From Eubacteriaceae bacterium (GTDB lineage Bacteria; Bacillota; Clostridia; Eubacteriales; Eubacteriaceae), in the NCBI GenBank assembly GCA_012522805.1, contig JAAYJS010000025.1, positions 1 to 64,000 on the forward strand: a DNA stretch of 64,000 nt, read 5' to 3'. Positions within the stretch are counted from its first letter, which is position 1; each line of letters opens with the position of its first letter. Below, in pieces: positions 26,897 through 36,216 of the stretch. The translations under genes and the position numbers were made by a program. A model generated the notes under the pieces. It saw only the letters and a list, made by a program, of their open reading frames with translations. It ran no database searches and was not told where the DNA came from.

Positions 26897-28779
26897 TTGT
26901 ACCAATGAAAAAAGCAACATTAATCGTTATGAAGGAGGACAAGGACGACGTTCTGTACGCTTTACAAGAAAGTGGCCATTTTATGGTCATTGGATCTGAA
27001 AGCAAAGATACAGAAGAAGTAAAACAAGAAGATCTTCAAGAGAAATCTGACGGTTTAACAGCAGTTATTCAGCAGAACGAGACGATTTTAAGGGCGATTA
27101 AGCCTTACAACAAAAAGAGTCTGTTGAGCCCTAACCCCGAAATTACTTATGAAGATTTTAAAGAAGTCAGTGTAGAAGGCAAAGAAGCCATCGAGACCAT
27201 CAACAGAACTTTAAACACCATGCAGGCAAAGGAATCCAGAATAGCTAATTTAAGGTCTGAAAACCTTCATTTAAGACCCTGGTTGGACTTAAATGAGCCC
27301 TGCAATGCGAATAAAGATACGAAATCGACGATTACTCGTGCCGGCTTTATTGAAGACGCCTTCATTCCAGAACTTAAAGAATTGCTAGAAGAGTACGGTG
27401 GCGTCCTAACCCTATATGGTTACGGCGAACCCGGACATGCTGGCATGGTGACTTATCTGAAAGACGATAAGGAAGCGATTGATACGGAATTAAAAAATCT
27501 AGGCTTTACAGATACGGCATTACCCGATATCAGTGAGTTACCGAAAGACCGTTACGCAGAAAACATCAGACGAATGAAACGTCTCAGTTCTGAAATTGCC
27601 ATACTCAATAAGTATATCAATAATCCCAATGAAAACATTGAGGACATCAACTTATTTCACGAACAAATGGTTGCGGAACATGAAAGAGAATCCGTCGATT
27701 ATGTAGAGACTGCGGAAACGGTGTGCTTCCAAGGTTGGGTGCGATTTGACAAAACAGTTGTGATCAGAAAAGTTGTAGGGAAAGTAACGGATGTATTCGA
27801 GTTAAACTTCGAAGACCCCTCCGACGATGAAACCCCTCCAACAATTTTGGAAAATCACAAGTTTTGGCATCCCTTCGAAATGATTACCGAGATGTATTCT
27901 ATGCCGCCACAAGGCAGCGTTGATCCGACTCCGGTAGCAGGTTTTTGGTACTGGCTCATTTTCGGTATGATGATGGGAGACGTGGGCTACGGAGCACTAG
28001 TTGCACTGTTCAGTCTTGTTGTCAAGAAGTTTAAAAAACCCAAAGGCGATATGCTACGTCTTCTCAACTTATTGCTGTATGCGAGTATTCCAACTATTAT
28101 TTTTGGTGTATTGTTCGGAAGTTACTTTGGTGTTGAATTGACGAAACCAATTCTATTTTCTCCCATTGACAGCCCTATTTCGATGTTAATTTTTTCTATG
28201 ATTATAGGTGCTCTACACGTTATTTCCGGGATGTGCATCCAAATTGCCCAGAACATTAAAGATGGCGATGTGATGGCTGCTATTTACGATCAAGTATCAT
28301 GGATTGTTGCCATTATCGGTGTTGGATTGATGTTTATACCCTCCCTCAGTCATATAGGAAAAGCAATGGCAATTGCTGGTGCCCTTGTGGTTCTCTTATT
28401 TGCCGGTAGGGATAGAAAGAACATCATCGTTCGTTTGTTGAGTGGGTTGTATTCACTTTATGACGCCAGCGGTTATTTAAGTGATATCCTATCGTATTCA
28501 CGTATTTTGGCTTTGAGTTTAGCGACCGGTGTTATTGCCTACGTTATGAATCTTTTGGCAGGCATGGCTCAAGGAGCAGGTATCATTGGTTTTGTCCTGT
28601 CGATATTCATTTATCTCATAGGCCATATCTTTAATTTAGCCATAAGTTTATTGTCTGCTTATGTTCATGACAGTAGACTTCAATACATAGAATTCTTTGG
28701 TAAATTCTACGAAGGTGGAGGTATTCCTTTTACACCTTTAAGGTTTGATCCTAAAACATACGATTTTGTAAAAAAGTAA
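26893..28779 (+). CDS. ntpI: V-type ATPase membrane subunit I (a subunit)
   Basis: This 628-residue stator subunit provides the ion half-channels. The first half is soluble and helical and anchors the peripheral stalks. From about residue 345 there are seven or so membrane helices. The family's GFWYWLIFGMMMGDVGYGA and SYSRILALSLATGVIAYVMN (with the essential Arg) are clear. It begins within ntpF (ATGA overlap). Length matches NtpI (about 640-660). Confidence 0.95.
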   Translation: MIVPMKKATLIVMKEDKDDVLYALQESGHFMVIGSESKDTEEVKQEDLQEKSDGLTAVIQQNETILRAIKPYNKKSLLSPNPEITYEDFKEVSVEGKEAIETINRTLNTMQAKESRIANLRSENLHLRPWLDLNEPCNANKDTKSTITRAGFIEDAFIPELKELLEEYGGVLTLYGYGEPGHAGMVTYLKDDKEAIDTELKNLGFTDTALPDISELPKDRYAENIRRMKRLSSEIAILNKYINNPNENIEDINLFHEQMVAEHERESVDYVETAETVCFQGWVRFDKTVVIRKVVGKVTDVFELNFEDPSDDETPPTILENHKFWHPFEMITEMYSMPPQGSVDPTPVAGFWYWLIFGMMMGDVGYGALVALFSLVVKKFKKPKGDMLRLLNLLLYASIPTIIFGVLFGSYFGVELTKPILFSPIDSPISMLIFSMIIGALHVISGMCIQIAQNIKDGDVMAAIYDQVSWIVAIIGVGLMFIPSLSHIGKAMAIAGALVVLLFAGRDRKNIIVRLLSGLYSLYDASGYLSDILSYSRILALSLATGVIAYVMNLLAGMAQGAGIIGFVLSIFIYLIGHIFNLAISLLSAYVHDSRLQYIEFFGKFYEGGGIPFTPLRFDPKTYDFVKK

Positions 28780-28801
28780 AATCAAGGAGGAAGATTACAA
28801 C

Positions 28802-29263
28802 ATGTCAGGTTTAGTTTTAGCAGTTATGGGAGCGGTTATCGCAGCTTGTGCAGGTCTTGGTTCAGTAGTAGGTGTTCAACTTTCAGGTTCGGCAGCAGCA
28901 GGTGTTGTGGCAGAAAAACCGGACTTATTCGGTAAAATGCTTGTTTTGCAGGCGCTACCGGGAACACAAGGTATTTATGGTTTCTTAACAGCTGTTTTGA
29001 TTCTCAATCAAATTGGTCTATTAGGCGGTAATCCTGTTGATTTAACAGTGATGCAAGGTTGGTCTTATATTGGTGCGGGTCTACCCATCGGTATTATTGG
29101 AATTGCTTCCGGTATCTATCAAGGTAAAGCTGCGGTATCATCTATTCTTATGACCGGTAAAGATGAAACAGCCTTTGCAAAGGGTATTACCGTCACCGCT
29201 ATGGTTGAAACTTACGCTATTCTAGCTTTATTGGCTTCTATTCTGATACTGAACTCACTTTAA
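28802..29263 (+). CDS. ntpK: V-type ATPase rotor ring subunit K (proteolipid), Na+-type ligands
   Basis: This 153-residue double-hairpin proteolipid forms the ion-carrying ring. Four hydrophobic helices are evident. The Na+ ligands defined in E. hirae NtpK (L61, T64, Q65, Q110, E139) align with L52, T55, Q56 (ALPGTQGIYG), Q107 (IYQGKAA) and E136 (MVETYAI). Only one carboxylate is present per double hairpin. The residue set predicts Na+ rather than H+ coupling. A strong AAGGAGG precedes the ATG, which fits the need for many copies. Confidence 0.95.
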   Translation: MSGLVLAVMGAVIAACAGLGSVVGVQLSGSAAAGVVAEKPDLFGKMLVLQALPGTQGIYGFLTAVLILNQIGLLGGNPVDLTVMQGWSYIGAGLPIGIIGIASGIYQGKAAVSSILMTGKDETAFAKGITVTAMVETYAILALLASILILNSL

Positions 29264-29266
29264 AAA

Positions 29267-29293
29267 CTATGATGAAATCGCTAATCTTCATAG
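29267..29293 (+). promoter_or_regulatory. Hairpin between ntpK and ntpE
   Basis: CTATGA (29267-29272) and TCATAG (29288-29293) can pair just after the ntpK stop, in the longest gap of the operon (62 bp). It lacks a T tract, so it may be a processing or stability element rather than a terminator. Confidence 0.35.
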
Positions 29294-29325
29294 GGACGAA
29301 AGGTGAATAGAATGGAGGTAAAAAT

Positions 29326-29949
29326 TTGAGTAGTACAAAAATTACATCAAAAATAATTGAAAAAGCGGAAAAAAATGCCTCTGAAATTCTGGAAAATGCT
29401 CAAAAGCAAGCAATTGTAAATAAAAAACAAATAAAAGAACAATCTAAAAAGCAATTAGCAGAAATCAAAGAGCAAACCGACAAAGATATCGAAGCGATCA
29501 AACACAAAAATGAATTGATGCTTCGTCTTGAAAGTCGAAAAAAAGTATTGGCAACGAAAAGAAAAGTCATAGACTTAGTTTACGATGCGGCAGAAAAGGA
29601 GTTGTCACAGCTGGACGAAAGCAAATGGCAATCCCTGATTACGCGTATTGTAGTCAATGCTTCTGAAACCGGAACGGAAAAGCTGAGAGTACCTCATAAA
29701 GATAGAGCAAAGTACGAACAAGCCGGACCGGACGGAAAAACCTTTTTAGCTTCTCTCAACGATGCTTTGATAAAGAGCGGCAAAAAAGGACAATTGACAA
29801 TGGATGCTGAAGATGGCAAATTTGACGGTGGTCTTGTATTGATACAAGAAAACGCCGACATCAATGCATCTTTTGATTACATTTTAAATATGATCCGTGA
29901 AGATTCCGAAAACGAGGTAGCCAGCGTTCTATTTGATAAGGAGGGATAA
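29326..29949 (+). CDS. ntpE: V-type ATPase peripheral stalk subunit E
   Basis: This 207-residue protein has a long N-terminal charged helix (about 1-100) followed by a globular domain (KLRVPHKDRAKY to the end) that contacts subunit B in known enzymes. Length matches NtpE (about 195-210). The start is TTG, 7 nt after GGAGG. It lies 2 bp upstream of ntpC. Confidence 0.92.
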   Translation: MSSTKITSKIIEKAEKNASEILENAQKQAIVNKKQIKEQSKKQLAEIKEQTDKDIEAIKHKNELMLRLESRKKVLATKRKVIDLVYDAAEKELSQLDESKWQSLITRIVVNASETGTEKLRVPHKDRAKYEQAGPDGKTFLASLNDALIKSGKKGQLTMDAEDGKFDGGLVLIQENADINASFDYILNMIREDSENEVASVLFDKEG

Positions 29950-29951
29950 AT

Positions 29952-30920
29952 ATGAGTAAATCTGATTATCCTTATGCAAATGGGCGTATTGCTGTAAAAA
30001 CACAACAACTCATCGGACGGGGGCAATGGCAAAGGTTAATAGAAGCGGGCGAAGGTCAAGCGCTAAAATACCTTGAAGAGAGTGCCTACGGCGGTCACAT
30101 CGATAATATTCACGATGCACCTCTGGAACACCTTATTAAAGGCGAACTGGACGAACTGTATGCTCTGCTCAGAGAGATTTCCCCTGATGCTGAATTGACC
30201 AATATTTTGTTGTTGTTCAACGATGCTCATAACTTAAAAGCAATCACTAAAGCGCATCGCTTGGATTTGAATTTCAGAGACTACTTGACGGATCCCGGTG
30301 TCTATACTTGGGAAGAATTGATAGATGCAGTGGTTAATAAGAACTACGCTTTCCTTTCCGAAGAATTGCAGGAAGTTTTACAAAACGCCGAATCGGAAGA
30401 AAACCCCCGGTTGGCTTCTGCATATATAGACAAGGGTATTTATCAAACCATGTTGAAGTGGGTCGATCGATCTAAAAATGCGCTGATGCGTGAATTTATC
30501 AAAACAAGAATTGACAATGCCAACATCATGATGGTCATACGCGGCAACCAATTAAATTGGGAACCGGGTGAAATCGAACCCATGTTCATTCAAGGCGGCA
30601 CTATCGAGGTCAACACCCTCATGTCGCTACTGGGAGAACCCCTCAATCAGGTGGTGCAACTCTTGGGAATCAGTGAGCATGAATATCATCAACTTGTAGG
30701 AAATTTAAATCAAAATGACAGCATTGCTGCAATCGAACAATTCCTAGATACTCGGTTATTGAAAATTGCAGAAAGAGAAAAAAACAATGCTTTTGGTATA
30801 GGCCCGATTCTTTATTACTATTATAGGAGAATCATAGAAGCAAGAGCTTTGAGAATTCTATTTGCTGAAAAAAGAGCAGGAATGAGCTCAACGCTGTCGG
30901 CATTGGGAATCGTATCATAG
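29952..30920 (+). CDS. ntpC: V-type ATPase central stalk connector subunit C
   Basis: This 322-residue helical protein of the V0D/AC39 family links the central shaft to the membrane ring. Recognisable are an N-terminal YANGRIAVKT segment and helical repeats with ANIMMVIRG near residue 196 and YYYRRIIEARALRILF near 300. Length matches NtpC (about 330). GGAGG lies before the ATG. Confidence 0.93.
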   Translation: MSKSDYPYANGRIAVKTQQLIGRGQWQRLIEAGEGQALKYLEESAYGGHIDNIHDAPLEHLIKGELDELYALLREISPDAELTNILLLFNDAHNLKAITKAHRLDLNFRDYLTDPGVYTWEELIDAVVNKNYAFLSEELQEVLQNAESEENPRLASAYIDKGIYQTMLKWVDRSKNALMREFIKTRIDNANIMMVIRGNQLNWEPGEIEPMFIQGGTIEVNTLMSLLGEPLNQVVQLLGISEHEYHQLVGNLNQNDSIAAIEQFLDTRLLKIAEREKNNAFGIGPILYYYYRRIIEARALRILFAEKRAGMSSTLSALGIVS

Positions 30921-30929
30921 GAGGAATGT

Positions 30930-31247
30930 ATGGATAGTGCAGAAAAAATCGCCGTAATCGGAGATAGAGAATCCGTTATGATTTTTCAGGCTTTGGGTTT
31001 TAGAACCATTTATGCTGAAAAAAAGGAAGAAATTAATAAAGCCATACATGATTTAGCTACGAGTCAATATGCTGTAATTTATATTACCGAACAAGCAGCC
31101 GCTACGGCGATGCAAACCATTGAGTTGTATAAAACATCGCCTTATCCTGCCATCATACCGATACCCAGTCGATTAGGTACTTTGGGTCTTGGTCAAAAAA
31201 TTATAAAAGAAAACATTGAGAAGGCAGTAGGCGCTGATATTTTCTAG
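30930..31247 (+). CDS. ntpG: V-type ATPase subunit F (NtpG)
   Basis: This 105-residue subunit binds the central shaft. The Rossmann-like start KIAVIGDRESVMIFQALGF and the C-terminal tail GLGQKIIKENIEKAVGADIF are typical. Named NtpG in E. hirae and F in archaea. It sits at the canonical place before ntpA, and AGGAGG precedes its ATG. Confidence 0.93.
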   Translation: MDSAEKIAVIGDRESVMIFQALGFRTIYAEKKEEINKAIHDLATSQYAVIYITEQAAATAMQTIELYKTSPYPAIIPIPSRLGTLGLGQKIIKENIEKAVGADIF

Positions 31248-31270
31248 GTAATGGAAAGGATGGTTAAAGA

Positions 31271-33076
31271 ATGGGTCAAGCCCAAAACATACAAAATACA
31301 AATAAAACTGGCACAGTAGTAAAAGTAGCCGGTCCTTTGATCGTTGCCTCGGGTATGGCAGACGTCCAAATGTTTGACGTTGTCAGAGTGAGTGAAAGAC
31401 GATTAATCGGAGAGGTTATTGAATTGAGGGGTGATATGGCCTCCATTCAAGTTTACGAGGAAACTGCCGGTCTAGGCCCCGGAGAACCGGTTTACTTAAC
31501 CGGTGAACCCCTATCTGTGGATTTGGCACCGGGCCTTATCGAAGGGATCTTTGACGGAATACAAAGACCGCTGGCTTCTATTTATGCGCAAGCAGGGGAT
31601 AGAATTGCCCGTGGTATCGATGTTCCGAAATTGGATTATGAGAAGAAATGGAAATTTAAACCTGTGGCACAAGTTGGCGATCACGTCATTGCCGGAGATG
31701 TCCTGGGAACCGTTGACGAAACTGAAGCAGTCCTTCACAGAATCATGGTCCCCAACGGTTTAGAAGGAAAATTAACATGGTTGTTTGACGGTAGTGCAAA
31801 CATTCAAGAGCCCATAGCAAAAATTGAAAAAACTGATGGAACCGTTGAAGAAGTTAAAATGCTGAGAACTTGGCCGGTACGACGCGGTCGTCCTTACAAT
31901 GAAAAACTTGCACCGGACGAACCGATGGTAACAGGTCAAAGAGTCATCGATACCCTTTTCCCCATAGCTAAGGGTGGGGTTGCTGCGATACCGGGACCCT
32001 TTGGTTCAGGTAAAACGGTTGTTCAGCACCAGATTTCCAAATGGGCAGATGCAGATATCATCATCTACATCGGATGTGGCGAACGTGGTAACGAAATGAC
32101 CGACGTTTTAATGGAATTCCCGGAATTAGCTGACCCTAGAACCGGTATGTCCTTGATGAAACGGACGGTACTAATAGCGAATACATCGGACATGCCTGTT
32201 GCAGCCCGTGAGGCTTCCATTTATACAGGTATCACCATCGCGGAATACTACCGAGATATGGGTTATAAAGTTGCTTTAATGGCAGACTCCACTTCTCGTT
32301 GGGCAGAAGCGTTGAGAGAAATGTCCGGACGTTTGGAAGAGATGCCCGGTGAAGAAGGTTACCCGGCATATCTGTCTTCGCGTATTGCGGAATTCTACGA
32401 AAGAGCCGGCTATGTTGCGTGCTTAGGAAGTGACGAACGCTATGGTACGGTTTCTGCTATCGGAGCGGTTTCGCCTCCTGGTGGAGATATATCCGAACCG
32501 GTATCCCAGGCGACTTTGCGTATTGTAAAAGTGTTCTGGAACCTCTCAGCAGATTTGGCTCATAGACGACATTTCCCCGCAATAGACTGGATTGCAAGCT
32601 ATAGCTTGTATTCAGATCAGATGAACGAATATTTCGACAACCATGTGGATGCCAATTGGTCCAAACAAATTCAGGAAACCATGCAGATCCTTCAAGAGGA
32701 GTCAGAATTAGAGGAAATCGTCCGTTTGGTTGGTGTAGACGCTTTAAGTTTCCAAGATAGATTGACCTTAGAGTGTTCACAATCTATCCGTGAAGACTAC
32801 CTCCACCAATCCGCATTTGACGATGTCGATACCTATTCTTCTCTGAAGAAACAAAACGGTATGCTTTCCACTATTTTGGACTGGTACCATATGGGTCAAA
32901 AAGCTTTGGATGCTCACGTACTTTTTAACGATATCATTCAGATGACCATCAGAGAACGTATCGCAAGAATGAAATACGTTCCAGAAGATAAGGTCGACGA
33001 GACATATAAGGCTATTAAAAATCAATTAGAACAAGAGTTTTTAGCATTAATGGAAGGAAGTGGCAACATTGATTAA
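31271..33076 (+). CDS. ntpA: V-type ATPase catalytic subunit A
   Basis: This 601-residue subunit hydrolyses ATP. The Walker A loop [13 protein letters not shown] is near residues 238-250, after the V-type non-homologous insertion; a catalytic Glu in [13 protein letters not shown] follows, and the [22 protein letters not shown] segment corresponds to the Walker B region. Length (about 590-600) is standard. Its last 17 bp overlap ntpB. Confidence 0.98.
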   Translation: MGQAQNIQNTNKTGTVVKVAGPLIVASGMADVQMFDVVRVSERRLIGEVIELRGDMASIQVYEETAGLGPGEPVYLTGEPLSVDLAPGLIEGIFDGIQRPLASIYAQAGDRIARGIDVPKLDYEKKWKFKPVAQVGDHVIAGDVLGTVDETEAVLHRIMVPNGLEGKLTWLFDGSANIQEPIAKIEKTDGTVEEVKMLRTWPVRRGRPYNEKLAPDEPMVTGQRVIDTLFPIAKGGVAAIPGPFGSGKTVVQHQISKWADADIIIYIGCGERGNEMTDVLMEFPELADPRTGMSLMKRTVLIANTSDMPVAAREASIYTGITIAEYYRDMGYKVALMADSTSRWAEALREMSGRLEEMPGEEGYPAYLSSRIAEFYERAGYVACLGSDERYGTVSAIGAVSPPGGDISEPVSQATLRIVKVFWNLSADLAHRRHFPAIDWIASYSLYSDQMNEYFDNHVDANWSKQIQETMQILQEESELEEIVRLVGVDALSFQDRLTLECSQSIREDYLHQSAFDDVDTYSSLKKQNGMLSTILDWYHMGQKALDAHVLFNDIIQMTIRERIARMKYVPEDKVDETYKAIKNQLEQEFLALMEGSGNID

Positions 33077-34457
33077 AGAATATAAAACGATAACCGAAGT
33101 TGTTGGTCCATTGATGTTGGTAGAAGAAGTTGAAAACGTAAAATACGATGAATTGGTTGAAATTGAGCAAGCCAACGGCGAAAAGCGCATCGGTAAAGTC
33201 TTGGAAATCAATCAAGATAAAGCTTTGGTGCAGTTGTTTGAATCCTCCCAAGGGTTAAAACTGCCGACCTCCAAAGTGCGTTTTCAAGGTAAGAGTATTG
33301 AGCTGGGCGTTAGCCAAGACATGCTTGGACGTGTTTTTGACGGTATGGGTCGTCCTACCGATGACGGTCCCGAGATCATACCGGACAAAATGTTGGATAT
33401 TAACGGAGAGCCTCTAAACCCCTATGCTAGAGACTATCCTGCCGAGTTTATTCAAACCGGAGTGTCCGCTATTGACGGCTTAAACACTTTGGTTAGAGGA
33501 CAAAAGCTACCGGTTTTCTCCGGTTCCGGTTTACCTCATGCTCGTTTAGCAGCGCAAATTGCTCGACAAGCGCAAGTTTTGGAAAATGACGAAGGCTTTG
33601 CGGTGGTTTTTGCAGCTATCGGTATCACCTTTGAAGAGGCAGATTACTTTATCAAAGACTTCAGACGCACCGGTGCCATCGAAAGAGCAGTCTTATTTAT
33701 GAACTTTGCCAACGACCCCGCTGTAGAACGTATTTCTACACCTCGGATGGCCATTACTTGTGCAGAATACCTGGCTTATGAATTGGGTATGCATGTTTTG
33801 GTTATTTTAACCGACATCACCAACTACGCGGAGGCATTGCGAGAAGTATCAGCAGCGCGTAAAGAGGTTCCCGGCCGTAGAGGTTACCCCGGTTACCTGT
33901 ACACCGACTTGGCATCTCTCTACGAACGAGCTGGAAGAATTAGAGACAACAAAGGATCTATCACGCAAATTCCTATCTTGTCCATGCCGGAAGACGATAT
34001 TACCCATCCAATTCCCGACTTGACAGGCTATATTACCGAAGGGCAGATCATCCTATCACGTGAATTACACATGAGAGGATTGGAACCGCCCATCAACGTA
34101 TTGCCTTCCTTGAGCCGTTTAAAAGACAAAGGAATTGGCGAGGGTAAAACCCGTAAGGATCATGCCGACACGATGAACCAATTATTCTCCGCCTACTCAA
34201 GGGGAAGAGACGCAAAGGAATTGGCAGTTATCCTTGGGGATGCAGCGCTATCCGATGTGGATAAAATCTATGCAGAATTCGCCACTCAATTTGAAGAGCG
34301 CTATATTTCTCAAGGTTTTAACACGAACAGAACCATTATGGAAACATTGACGATCGGTTGGGAGTTATTGTCTATCTTGCCTAGAACAGAGCTTAAACGT
34401 ATTAACGAAAGCTATATTGATGAATTCTGTCCTACACCACAAACAAAGGAGGTGTAG
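33060..34457 (+). CDS. ntpB: V-type ATPase regulatory subunit B
   Basis: This nucleotide-binding, non-catalytic subunit of about 465 residues alternates with A in the hexamer. It lacks a Walker A loop and has [13 protein letters not shown] in its place, as expected. The arginine-finger region [17 protein letters not shown] is present. The start is ambiguous: GTG 33060 or TTG 33069. The TTG gives the more usual N terminus (IKEYKT) and lies 8 nt after AGGAAG. Either choice overlaps the end of ntpA. Confidence 0.96.
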   Translation: MATLIKEYKTITEVVGPLMLVEEVENVKYDELVEIEQANGEKRIGKVLEINQDKALVQLFESSQGLKLPTSKVRFQGKSIELGVSQDMLGRVFDGMGRPTDDGPEIIPDKMLDINGEPLNPYARDYPAEFIQTGVSAIDGLNTLVRGQKLPVFSGSGLPHARLAAQIARQAQVLENDEGFAVVFAAIGITFEEADYFIKDFRRTGAIERAVLFMNFANDPAVERISTPRMAITCAEYLAYELGMHVLVILTDITNYAEALREVSAARKEVPGRRGYPGYLYTDLASLYERAGRIRDNKGSITQIPILSMPEDDITHPIPDLTGYITEGQIILSRELHMRGLEPPINVLPSLSRLKDKGIGEGKTRKDHADTMNQLFSAYSRGRDAKELAVILGDAALSDVDKIYAEFATQFEERYISQGFNTNRTIMETLTIGWELLSILPRTELKRINESYIDEFCPTPQTKEV

Positions 34458-34460
34458 TCT

Positions 34461-35096
34461 ATGGCTGCTCGAGTCAATCCCACACGAATGGAATTGACCC
34501 GTCTTAATAAGCGTTTAAAAATGGCTGTCCGTGGACATAAGCTATTAAAAGATAAACGAGACGAAATGGTCAGAAGGTTTATGTTGCTGGTACGCAGAAA
34601 CAGAACAGTGCGCACACAGGTTGAGGAAATCTTGGAAAAGAACATGGTGCAATTTGCTGTTGCCGGTGCGCGAATGGGAGAAGAAAATGTACGAGAAGCT
34701 TTGATGTACCCGGCTCAGTCCGTTGAATTGGAACTGGGCAGGCAAAACATCATGAGCGTCGATGTGCCGACCATTGCTTTTACCGGTGATATTTCCGTTT
34801 CGGACTTACCCTACGGTTTTGCTTTTACTTCCGGTGCTTTAGATAAAGCGGTTATAGATATGGCCGAACTATTACCTAACTTATTGGAGTTGGCTCAAAT
34901 CGAAAAAACCTGTAACATGCTGGCAGATGAAATCGAAAAGACCAGAAGACGCGTCAATGCATTGGAACATGTCATGATTCCTGAAATGACAGAGCAAATT
35001 CGCTATATCAAAATGAAACTGGATGAAAATGAGCGAGGCAATATCACTCGATTAATGAAAGTCAAAGACATGATGATGGAACAGGAACAAGTATAA
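34461..35096 (+). CDS. ntpD: V-type ATPase central shaft subunit D
   Basis: This 211-residue antiparallel coiled coil is the rotor shaft. The start RVNPTRMELTRLNKRLKMA and the C-terminal RRRVNALEHVMIPEM are family hallmarks. AGGAGGTG lies before the ATG, 3 bp after ntpB. It ends the operon and is followed by a terminator. Confidence 0.96.
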   Translation: MAARVNPTRMELTRLNKRLKMAVRGHKLLKDKRDEMVRRFMLLVRRNRTVRTQVEEILEKNMVQFAVAGARMGEENVREALMYPAQSVELELGRQNIMSVDVPTIAFTGDISVSDLPYGFAFTSGALDKAVIDMAELLPNLLELAQIEKTCNMLADEIEKTRRRVNALEHVMIPEMTEQIRYIKMKLDENERGNITRLMKVKDMMMEQEQV

Positions 35097-35104
35097 AAAC
35101 AATT

Positions 35105-35138
35105 GCTCTCGATTTGTAACAAAATCGAGAGCTTTTTT
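35105..35138 (+). terminator. Intrinsic terminator of the V-ATPase operon
   Basis: Perfect 11-bp stem GCTCTCGATTT (35105-35115) / AAATCGAGAGC (35122-35132), 6-nt loop, then six T residues. Confidence 0.93.
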
Positions 35139-35142
35139 ATGC

Positions 35143-35171
35143 TTGAAGGAATAGGCAAAAAAGCTTACAAT
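35143..35171 (+). promoter_or_regulatory. Promoter for the HD-domain gene
   Basis: TTGAAG (35143-35148), 17 bp, TACAAT (35166-35171), directly after the ntp terminator and 33 bp before the next start. Confidence 0.7.
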
Positions 35172-35203
35172 ACTATCTAAGTAATGAAATATCGAGGTGA
35201 AGG

Positions 35204-35803
35204 ATGGATACAGGGATCGACAGAGAAGCGGCATGGCGATTATTAAAACAATACAATGAAAAAGACTTTCATATCCAACATGCCATAACCGTCGAAAAAG
35301 TGATGGGTTATTTTGCGCAAAAACATGGTGAAGATGTGAACTTTTGGAGCATCGCTGGCTTACTCCACGATATAGATTATGAAAAATACCCGGATGCCCA
35401 TTGTCAAAAAGCAAAGGACATCTTAAAAGAGTCGGGTGCGACGGAGGATTTGATACATGCGGTGGTCAGCCATGGTTACGGCGTTTGCTCAGAGGTGGAA
35501 CCTACGCATTTAATGGAAAAAACGATGTATGCTGTCGACGAACTCACCGGTCTCATTGGGGCTGCCGCCTTAATGCGCCCATCTAAAAGCGTACAGGATA
35601 TGAAACTCAAAAGCATTAAGAAGAAATTTAAAGATAAAGCATTTGCTGCCGGTTGCTCCAGAGATACCATCAAAAAAGGTGCTGAGATTTTGGGAATGAA
35701 TATTGACGACCTGTTGTGGGAAACGGTGTTAGCCATGAAAGCGGTGGAAAAAGACATCGAAACAGAAATGGAACGCTATCGCAAAGAAACAGGCAATGAA
35801 TAA
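35204..35803 (+). CDS. HD-domain phosphohydrolase-like protein
   Basis: This 199-residue cytosolic protein has a metal-dependent HD domain: H in DFHIQHAITVEK, the HD pair in AGLLHDIDYEKYP (about residues 53-57), and later H and D in VVSHGYG and YAVDELTGLI. That set suggests a hydrolase of nucleotides or phosphoesters; the substrate is unknown. It has its own promoter and terminator, so it is probably monocistronic. GAGGTGAAGG precedes the ATG. Confidence 0.82.
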   Translation: MDTGIDREAAWRLLKQYNEKDFHIQHAITVEKVMGYFAQKHGEDVNFWSIAGLLHDIDYEKYPDAHCQKAKDILKESGATEDLIHAVVSHGYGVCSEVEPTHLMEKTMYAVDELTGLIGAAALMRPSKSVQDMKLKSIKKKFKDKAFAAGCSRDTIKKGAEILGMNIDDLLWETVLAMKAVEKDIETEMERYRKETGNE

Positions 35804-35848
35804 AACGGTACGACAGAATTGAGCCGCCGTTACAATATAGGAAATCTT

Positions 35849-35893
35849 AAAACAGTCATCTTTATCTAGCAGAATAAGGATAGCTGTTTTTTT
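35849..35893 (+). terminator. Terminator after the HD-domain gene
   Basis: AAAACAG (35849-35855) pairs with CTGTTTT (35884-35890); ATCTTTAT and ATAAGGAT form an inner stem with one G-T pair, separated by a 2/2 internal loop; T residues follow to 35893. Confidence 0.82.
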
Positions 35894-35954
35894 ATGATTT
35901 TGCATGACTTATGCGAACCCTAATGATATCATGAACAAAACGAACAGGGAAAAA

Positions 35955-36212
35955 ATGAAAAAACAAAACAATGTTGTCTATATCTTAAAATGTGCCGATG
36001 GTAGTTTTTATACCGGTTGGACGAACAATTTAGAAAAACGCCTAAAAGCCCACAACGAAGGGAAGGCTTCCAAATATACAAGGGCGCGTTTACCGGTGAC
36101 TTTGGCCTATCGTGAAGTCTTTGAAACCAAAGTTGAGGCGATGAAAAGAGAATATGAAATAAAAACCTATACCAGAAAAGCAAAAGAAGCCTTGATAACA
36201 GGAAAAGGATAA
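35955..36212 (+). CDS. GIY-YIG domain protein (YhbQ/YazA-like, UPF0213)
   Basis: This small protein of about 85 residues is a single GIY-YIG nuclease-like domain: VVYILKCADGSFYTGWTN, then LEKRLKAHNEGKASKYTRAR. Members are proposed DNA-structure nucleases; activity is not proven here. The frame is open from 35904, but ATG 35955 gives the usual start. It is 4 bp upstream of the DNA methyltransferase gene and probably heads a seven-gene run through mutS2. Confidence 0.85.
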   Translation: MKKQNNVVYILKCADGSFYTGWTNNLEKRLKAHNEGKASKYTRARLPVTLAYREVFETKVEAMKREYEIKTYTRKAKEALITGKG

Positions 36213-36216
36213 CAGC

